Assembly: GCA_016788375.1 (NCBI GenBank)
Contig: JAEUSI010000011.1
Span: forward strand, 1 to 41,130
DNA: 41,130 bases
Origin: Ignavibacteria bacterium
GTDB taxonomy: Bacteria > Bacteroidota > Ignavibacteria > Tepidaquicellales > Tepidaquicellaceae
Direction: 5' to 3'
Positions 36,801-41,130 of the stretch are shown here, piece after piece; the stretch's first letter is position 1; each line of letters opens with the position of its first letter. Position numbers and translations under genes: made by a program. The notes under the pieces were generated by a model. It worked only from the letters and a program-made list of their open reading frames with translations, did not search any database and was not told the origin of the DNA.

Positions 36801-36987
36801 GACTTCTGTGATCTCCCGGAATATTTTTGTAAGAAACTACATTAAAACCGTCGTATCTGTTAAGACCCTGCTGTGTGCAAAACCACATGAATCCTTTTTT
36901 ATCCTGAATGACAGAATAAACAGTATTCTGAGAAAGGCCTTCGCTTACTGAAAGTCTTTGAAATTTATAAACATCAAAATTTTTCAT
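33889..36987 (-). CDS. Large sensor histidine kinase with Reg_prop propellers and Y_Y_Y domain
   Basis: The protein has 1032 residues. Residues about 1-690 hold Reg_prop-type blades (for example DNLWIGTWNKGLYRY, NNLWIGTSNGLNRFD, GNLWISTNNGISKF), the two-propeller sensor of polysaccharide-type regulators. A Y_Y_Y domain is at about 697-784 (FAYRMEGFDKEWIYCGSRRF), followed by one membrane helix (about 788-806), a coiled linker, a HisKA_3 domain with His843 (IASELHDTIAHDV) and a HATPase_c domain (ECFNNIIKHSEA, DNGKGF, GMGMTNIEERV). There is no receiver or AraC domain, so signal goes to separate regulators. Family members normally begin with a signal peptide. This one starts MKNFDVYKFQRLSVSEGLSQ with a stop codon directly upstream in frame, so export of the propellers is unclear. 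It follows the 37016 gene by 28 bases. Confidence 0.93.
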   Translation of the reverse strand: MKNFDVYKFQRLSVSEGLSQNTVYSVIQDKKGFMWFCTQQGLNRYDGFNVVSYKNIPGDHRSLPNNFVNTLYMDSEDILWTGTLNGGLSSYNKFRDSFNNYSVPGENYSLFEKYVLNSVTEKNRDELFIATSEEGLKIFSKKTKEIKSFNEKPVNGNFEITEAYAVYFDNDDNLWIGTWNKGLYRYSYKSRIMDKFCFEENNNNSLSNDRVRFIFRDSRNNLWIGTSNGLNRFDSGNNNFERFRADSSNSFEVSKNTFTSIAEDKNGILWIGTKSSGLLRYNSDGNEFTEITAAPENPDGLGSDNIFSLYSDRSNVLWIGTFNSGVYRLDCEAKKFYGMDNLVKLSESDSKPDVTAIEKDDSGNIWIGTAFEGLYRLNIPGKTLEHIQNKYEITKSQKHQTVLSLYKDNSNIIWAGTLFHGLNKFDLKRDTADNYSVKLQSISNPVHSISNYFRDGNFLWVGSEDSGLLRFGKLNGEFIPYSELKNFNNPLSNSEVKSIFTSGDGIVWAGTIAGGLNRIDFDSETVTYFLHDRNNPLSVSENCIVTVCEDNRGNIWAGSLNNGLNKFIKELNGFKRYTTGDGLSDNAIRGIIPDNEGNLWISTNNGISKFTQTTGQFRNYDESDGLQSREFNLSSFCKSGDGILYFGGINGFNYFKPDEITDNPYLPSTVITDFQIFNKSVNNSPDNDFLKNCITEAEEITLSYRESVFSFEFASLIFNNPEKNKFAYRMEGFDKEWIYCGSRRFVTYTNLEPGIYFFRVKSSNNDGIWDEDGASVKIIITPPFWKTLWFKSITLLSVISATGLAYRQKLSKIEKEKKSQEEFSRKLLESQELERKKIASELHDTIAHDVLITKNKISLGLKNIQDSGNVKNVLEEISELASNTLNDVRSISYNLHPHQIDRLGLTKAIKSIINNVSKSTEIEFVVSLDNIDSIFSKELEMNIFRIIQECFNNIIKHSEATESELIITKRDNILEIYISDNGKGFPKKVKYGMGMTNIEERVKLYNGQLKIDSQEGKGTRMNIVLPIDKSKI

Positions 36988-37015
36988 TTAAAATACAGTT
37001 GAAACTATTCCATTC

Positions 37016-37546
37016 TTAATTCTGACCCATTTTACAATTGCATTTTTTGACTGATTTTGAATACAAAGATTTAACCAAACTTACCTTGTAAAAATAATCA
37101 AGTTTTCCGAGAATATAATCCAGCTTAACAAGATACAGGTTCAGAAAATACTGGTACTTTTTGCTCATTGAATATTTCGAATCATTGACTTTCTTCTTCA
37201 TCATTACAGCCATGTCTGTATTTATGAGAATGAATCTCATTCTGTTGGCTTCCGGGGCTTCATTTCCTAGATCAGTCGGAATTACATGAGCATGATCTTT
37301 ATCGTTCATTTCATCCGTTGGTGGTCCGCAAAGCTTCGGGCAGTCAATTTCACATCCGGGAGAGCAAGTGTCGCATTTAGTAAGACATGTAATGTAGTTA
37401 TCAAAAATATCCAGCTCTTCTTCAAATGCCCTCATTGTATCATTTTTAACAATGACTGCATGAAGACTCGGCTGGGAAAATGAAACTGATGATGTTACTG
37501 CAATAATAAGTAAAGCTGTGCTCAGAACAAATTTCATTGCTTTCAT
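37016..37546 (-). CDS. Cys-rich secreted protein of unknown function
   Basis: This 176-residue protein has a signal peptide (about 1-24, ending VSFSQ). AAAGGAG stands six bases before the ATG. Residues 54-73 carry six cysteines, ITCLTKCDTCSPGCEIDCPK then LCG, spaced C-x3-C-x2-C-x3-C-x3-C-x3-C. A His pair follows (DHAHVIP), and two more cysteines (169 and 171, KKCNCK) stand near the C-terminus. The middle is helical and Lys/Tyr-rich. This could bind metal or form a disulfide knot in the envelope. It is the first gene of the sensory operon, just before the kinase, so it may be an accessory sensor. No family recognised. Confidence 0.7.
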   Translation of the reverse strand: MKAMKFVLSTALLIIAVTSSVSFSQPSLHAVIVKNDTMRAFEEELDIFDNYITCLTKCDTCSPGCEIDCPKLCGPPTDEMNDKDHAHVIPTDLGNEAPEANRMRFILINTDMAVMMKKKVNDSKYSMSKKYQYFLNLYLVKLDYILGKLDYFYKVSLVKSLYSKSVKKCNCKMGQN

Positions 37547-37655
37547 ATTTTACTCCTTTATTATTTAAATTATTGAAAAAAGATAATTTACATCTATCAG
37601 TGTAAATTGTTTTACAAAGATGAGATTAATCAGTACTAATAAATATAAATGCTTT

Positions 37656-37692
37656 TACACTTTGTTTATAGTAGAAAACGCACGGAAATCCT
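37656..37692 (-). promoter_or_regulatory. Candidate shared cis-element, copy c
   Basis: The plus strand reads TACACTTTGTTTATAGTAGA, then AAACGCACGGAAATCC, about 110 bases upstream of the first gene of the sensory operon. On the minus strand the core TTTCTACTATAAA matches TTTCCACTACAAA of copy a at 11 of 13 positions. Confidence 0.42.
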
Positions 37693-37732
37693 GAATCCGT
37701 TTGAAAAAAAACTAACAGTGTATTACAAATCT

Positions 37733-39517
37733 TCAGGCTTCCTTTTTCACAATCTGAATTGCGAGTTCGTCAAGCTGTTCCTGCGAAACCTCTCCCGGAC
37801 ATTCATCCATTAATGAAGATGCTTTCAGAGTTTTCGGGAATGCTATCGTATCTGTAATAGACTTAAGTCCTGCCAGTATGGCGATAACCCTGTCGTATCC
37901 AACAGCTGCACCGCCGTGAGGGGGAGCTCCGTATCTGAAAGCGTCGAGAATGAATCCGAATTTCATTTTTGCTTCTTCATCAGTCAAACCGATAATGTCG
38001 AATACTTTCTTCTGTATGTCTGGTTTGTGAATTCTGATGCTGCCGCTTGTAATTTCATGACCGTTGAGAACAAGGTCATAGCAGTTAGCTCTGATGCTTT
38101 CAACTTCAGCCGGATCCCTGCTGTCAAGGAATTTAAGATATTCATCTTTCGGCATGGTAAAAACATGATGCTCGGCAAAAAATCTCTTCTCGTCATGATC
38201 ATAATGAAAAAGAGGAAAGTCAGTTACCCAGAGAAATTCATACTTCGATTCGTCAGTAAGTTTAAAATCCTCTGCAAGCTTCAGACGCATTTGTCCGAGT
38301 GCTGTAAGCACTTTCATTTTTTCTCCGCTCAGTATGAACACAGTGTCACCGTCAGCTGCAGAAAAAGCATTTTTAATATTATCCGTAATTTCTGCTGAAA
38401 GAAACTTTGCAACAGGCGACTGAACATTCCCTCCGGCATTGAATTTAAGATATCCGAGACCTCCGAATCCGTGTTTCTTTACAAATTCAGTCAGAGAATC
38501 AACAGTCTTTCTTGTGACTTCTTTACCGGAAAGTTTAATTCCGGCAATAATTCCGCCTGAGTTTAACGTTTCCTGAAATACTTTGAATTCTGATCCGCCG
38601 GCAATACCGGAAATATTCTCAATTTTCATTTCTCCGGTAATTCTGAGATCGGGTTTGTCGCTTCCGTAACTGTTAATTGCTTCATCATAAGTCATTCGTC
38701 TGAATTTTTCCGGAAGAGAGACGCCTTTTATTTCCTTCCATATTTCACCGAACATGCCTTCAAGAATTTCAAACACATCATCCTGTGTTACAAAACTCAT
38801 TTCAAAGTCAATCTGTGTAAATTCAGGCTGCCTGTCCGCACGGAGATCTTCGTCACGGAAGCACTTGCAGATCTGAACATATCTGTCCATGCCCGAAACC
38901 ATAAGGATCTGCTTGTATAACTGCGGTGACTGAGGGAGCGCATAAAATTTCCCTTTGTGAACTCTTGAAGGTACCAGATAATCCCTCGCTCCTTCAGGTG
39001 TTGATTTCATAAGCATTGGTGTTTCTACTTCAATGAAATTATGTTTTTCAAAATATCTGTGAACTATTTGTGAAACCCTGCTTCTTAAAATCAGATTATC
39101 CGCAATACTCTTTCTTCTGATATCAAGATATCTGTATTTGAGTCTTAACTCATCTGTTGCTTTTATTTCTTCTTCAATAACAAACGGAGGTATTTCAGAC
39201 TCATTCAGAACATCAAGTTCCTCTACCAATATTTCAATCTCACCTGTCGGAATATTTTTATTTATACTTTCCCTTTTTATCACAATTCCCGAGGCTGAAA
39301 CAACAAATTCCTGTCCGAGCTTTACAGCTGTATCATAACAGGCTTTATTATCCGGATCAATTTTTAGCTGGGTTATACCGTAACGGTCTCTGAGATCTAT
39401 AAACAAAAGACCGCCAAGATCTCTTTTTCCCGAAATCCATCCGTTCAGAGTTACTTTCTCATTTAAATTTGCGGATCTTAAATCCCCGCAGGTATGTGTT
39501 CTTTTTTTAAACAGCAT
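37733..39517 (-). CDS. aspS: Aspartyl-tRNA synthetase (bacterial type)
   Basis: This 594-residue class II synthetase attaches aspartate to tRNA-Asp (and to tRNA-Asn in non-discriminating forms). An N-terminal OB-fold anticodon-binding domain (about 1-105; VTLNGWISGKRDLGG) is followed by motif 1 (FIEVETPMLMKSTPEGARDY), motif 2 (CFRDEDLRADRQPEFTQIDF), the bacterial GAD insertion (about 280-420) and motif 3 (GAPPHGGAAVGYDRVIAILA). The length is typical. It lies downstream of hppD with a terminator between. Whether it discriminates against tRNA-Asn cannot be told from this window. Confidence 0.97.
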   Translation of the reverse strand: MLFKKRTHTCGDLRSANLNEKVTLNGWISGKRDLGGLLFIDLRDRYGITQLKIDPDNKACYDTAVKLGQEFVVSASGIVIKRESINKNIPTGEIEILVEELDVLNESEIPPFVIEEEIKATDELRLKYRYLDIRRKSIADNLILRSRVSQIVHRYFEKHNFIEVETPMLMKSTPEGARDYLVPSRVHKGKFYALPQSPQLYKQILMVSGMDRYVQICKCFRDEDLRADRQPEFTQIDFEMSFVTQDDVFEILEGMFGEIWKEIKGVSLPEKFRRMTYDEAINSYGSDKPDLRITGEMKIENISGIAGGSEFKVFQETLNSGGIIAGIKLSGKEVTRKTVDSLTEFVKKHGFGGLGYLKFNAGGNVQSPVAKFLSAEITDNIKNAFSAADGDTVFILSGEKMKVLTALGQMRLKLAEDFKLTDESKYEFLWVTDFPLFHYDHDEKRFFAEHHVFTMPKDEYLKFLDSRDPAEVESIRANCYDLVLNGHEITSGSIRIHKPDIQKKVFDIIGLTDEEAKMKFGFILDAFRYGAPPHGGAAVGYDRVIAILAGLKSITDTIAFPKTLKASSLMDECPGEVSQEQLDELAIQIVKKEA

Positions 39518-39571
39518 GTTTTTTATGTAATGTATAAAATTTCAGATTTAAAAGATTTATGCTTAACTAAT

Positions 39572-39603
39572 AAAAATGGGCTTATTGAAATTAATAAGCC
39601 CGT
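39572..39603 (-). terminator. Rho-independent terminator after hppD
   Basis: GGGCTTATT (39578-39586) pairs with AATAAGCCC (39593-39601). On the minus strand ATTTTTA follows. It separates hppD from aspS. Confidence 0.85.
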
Positions 39604-39635
39604 TTAAATAAATGCACAGCTGAACTGAATTCAGT

Positions 39636-40784
39636 TTAAAGAGTTCCTCTGAGTGCCTGTTCTCTTTCTATTGCTTCAAACAAAGCCTTGAAATTTCCTT
39701 TCCCGAAACTTCTTGCGCCTTTTCTCTGAATAATCTCAAAGAAAACAGTAGGTCTGTCTTCAACAGGTTTTGTAAATATCTGAAGAAGATATCCGTCTTC
39801 ATCCCTGTCCACAAGAATACCGAGTTTTTCAAGTTCGGAAATATCCTCGTCAATTTTTCCGATTCTGCCTTCGAGTTCCTTGTAATAAGTCGTGGGAACA
39901 GTCAGAAATTCAAGACCTCTGTTTTTAAGTTCATTAACTGTTTCGAGAATATTTGAAGTAGTCATTGCTATATGCTGAGCGCCGGCAGATTTATAAAAAT
40001 CAAGATATTCTTCTATCTGTGACTTCTTTTTGCCTTTTGCAGGTTCATTGATGGGGAATTTAATTTTCCCTGAACCGTTCTGCATAACTTTACTCATAAG
40101 AGCTGTATAATCTGTAGAGATATCCTTATCATCGAAAGAAATAAGCTGATTGAATCCCATTGTATGTGCATAAAACTTAACCCACTCGTTCATAGTGCCG
40201 AGTTCAACATTCCCTACAATATGATCTACTGACCTGAGTCCAGTGTCTTTAATGCTTTTGACATTTTTATTTCCGGCATTGACAAATCCGGGCATAAACA
40301 AACCATTGTAGTTCTTTCTTTCAATAAAGGAATGTATAGTATCGCCGTAAGTCTGAATAGCAGATTTAATAATTGTGCCGCTCTCATCACTGTATTCGGC
40401 AGGTTTAAGAATTCCTTTAGCTCCTCTGCTGGTTGTTTCCAGGTAGGATTTTTCAGCGTCGTCAACTTCCATAGCAATATCCCTGACACCGTCCCCGTGT
40501 TTCTTATGATGTTCGGCAATAAAATTGTCATCTGTAAGAGGGGAAGAAAGAACAAATCTGATTTTACCCTGTTCGAGCAGATATGAAGCTTTTTCTTTAT
40601 TTCCCGTTTCAAGTCCGGAGTAACCGGTCAGAGTGAATCCCATTACATACTGATAAAAGAAAGCAGACTGCTTTGCATTTCCGCAGTAAAATTCCAGATG
40701 GTCAATCCTTTTCAGAGGAAGAAAGTCTGATGCAGTTTTTGAATCATCAGTAATCTGGGAATCAATTTCCTGTGTTGTTTCCAT
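39636..40784 (-). CDS. hppD: 4-hydroxyphenylpyruvate dioxygenase
   Basis: This 382-residue Fe(II) enzyme converts 4-hydroxyphenylpyruvate to homogentisate in tyrosine breakdown. The two vicinal-oxygen-chelate halves are clear: the N-terminal one starts RIDHLEFYCGNAKQSAFFYQ, and the catalytic C-terminal one contains the iron ligands in SVDHIVGNVE, GAQHIAMTT and FFEIIQRKGARSFGKGNFKA. The closing helix ALFEAIEREQALRG covers the active site. No homogentisate 1,2-dioxygenase or other pathway gene adjoins it, so the rest of the pathway lies elsewhere or the product feeds another route. No Shine-Dalgarno is seen; an AT-rich region of about 180 bases upstream should hold the promoter. Confidence 0.96.
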   Translation of the reverse strand: METTQEIDSQITDDSKTASDFLPLKRIDHLEFYCGNAKQSAFFYQYVMGFTLTGYSGLETGNKEKASYLLEQGKIRFVLSSPLTDDNFIAEHHKKHGDGVRDIAMEVDDAEKSYLETTSRGAKGILKPAEYSDESGTIIKSAIQTYGDTIHSFIERKNYNGLFMPGFVNAGNKNVKSIKDTGLRSVDHIVGNVELGTMNEWVKFYAHTMGFNQLISFDDKDISTDYTALMSKVMQNGSGKIKFPINEPAKGKKKSQIEEYLDFYKSAGAQHIAMTTSNILETVNELKNRGLEFLTVPTTYYKELEGRIGKIDEDISELEKLGILVDRDEDGYLLQIFTKPVEDRPTVFFEIIQRKGARSFGKGNFKALFEAIEREQALRGTL

Positions 40785-40967
40785 GATAATAAAGTTTGAG
40801 TTGGCTGAATTATTGTTTAAGCAATTTAAGGAAAAATTGATTAAGAATTAATGAAAAATACTGTATAATTAATTTCTGAAATTCAATGTCATCCAAATAA
40901 AATTAAAACTGTTGAATAAATTATGAAAATAATTAAATATTGAATCTGATTAAGACAATCGGAAATC

Positions 40968-41120
40968 AAACCCGCCTGTGATAAATTGCCGTTAAAAAAT
41001 TCTGAGCATTGGCGTCAGCAGGAATTTCCTGTCAGACGAACGAACGAAGTGAGCGAGGAGTTGAAATTCTTGCAGACAATGCGAAAGAATTTCAGCAAAT
41101 TTATCAACGGCGGGCGGTTT
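40968..41120. repeat. Near-palindromic foldback element (about 150 bp)
   Basis: Outer arms AAACCCGCC-TG-TGATAAATT (from 40968) and AATTTATCA-AC-GGCGGGCGGTTT (to 41120) are inverted. Inner arms starting AAATTCT-GAGCATTG (40997) and ending CAATGCGAAAGAATTT (to about 41092) are also complementary with few mismatches. The apical part holds GACGAACGAACGAAGTGAGC. The size and structure suggest a MITE/REP-like dispersed element or a structured RNA. No gene is visible from 40785 to the window end. Confidence 0.6.
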
Positions 41121-41130
41121 TTCTTTTGCG

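Noticed and set aside
33889-36987. Hybrid two-component system (kinase plus receiver plus AraC)
   Set aside because: The chain ends after the HATPase domain; no receiver or DNA-binding domain is present.

Overview
The window is low in G+C and dense with genes. It reads like a chromosome segment from the Bacteroidota-Ignavibacteriota side of the tree, most likely an Ignavibacteria-type bacterium. The grounds are a type IX secretion (T9SS) C-terminal sorting domain, choice-of-anchor J domains, an Omp_b-brl_2-like barrel, a Reg_prop/Y_Y_Y sensor kinase, DUF4136, and many genes with A-rich leaders lacking a Shine-Dalgarno (SD). The placement is inferred from families, not from a marker gene.

Layout. 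1-258: a possible gene end and a plus-strand terminator. 259-3498 (-): a large secreted multidomain protein with a dockerin-like C-terminus. 3499-4275: a gene-poor stretch with dispersed-repeat sequence and a possible ORF remnant. 4276-9500 (+): a PGM1-like ATP-grasp ligase, a lipoprotein and acetyl-CoA synthetase. 9531-10964 (-): a helical protein of unknown function. 11428-17865 (+): two more large secreted proteins with the same C-terminal module. 18043-19125 (+): a membrane-anchored SpoIIE-type phosphatase, convergent with a small ferredoxin-like-fold candidate. 19661-25091 (+): an envelope block (BamA-like barrel, small cytosolic protein, three further outer-membrane barrels, a barrel pseudogene, a DUF4136 lipoprotein). 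25216-26706 (-): tRNA-Thr and S-adenosylhomocysteine hydrolase. 26861-31907 (-): small secreted protein, then five related lipoproteins flanking a T9SS-secreted SBBP propeller protein. 32332-37546 (-): a sensory block (Cys-rich secreted protein, large sensor kinase, two NarL-type regulators). 37733-40784 (-): aspartyl-tRNA synthetase and 4-hydroxyphenylpyruvate dioxygenase. 40968-41120: a near-palindromic foldback repeat.

Two themes stand out. First, three large secreted proteins share a C-terminal module of about 115-122 residues of predicted beta structure followed by a 59-residue tandem dockerin-like segment. This differs from the T9SS domain on the SBBP protein, so two cell-surface sorting or attachment systems may coexist. 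Second, the sensory block lies next to a cluster of five related lipoproteins that I do not recognise as a named family. A degenerate element (TACACT, then TTTATA, then GT-GAAAACRCAC) recurs upstream of the sensory operon, the lipoprotein operon and the small secreted protein, and again after the second regulator. The working hypothesis is one local regulon: an envelope sensor that controls a surface lipoprotein/propeller assembly and perhaps its own expression. This is inference from position and visual alignment only.

The housekeeping genes (acsA, ahcY, aspS, hppD) are full length with intact signature motifs. No CRISPR array, transposase, integrase or rRNA is visible.
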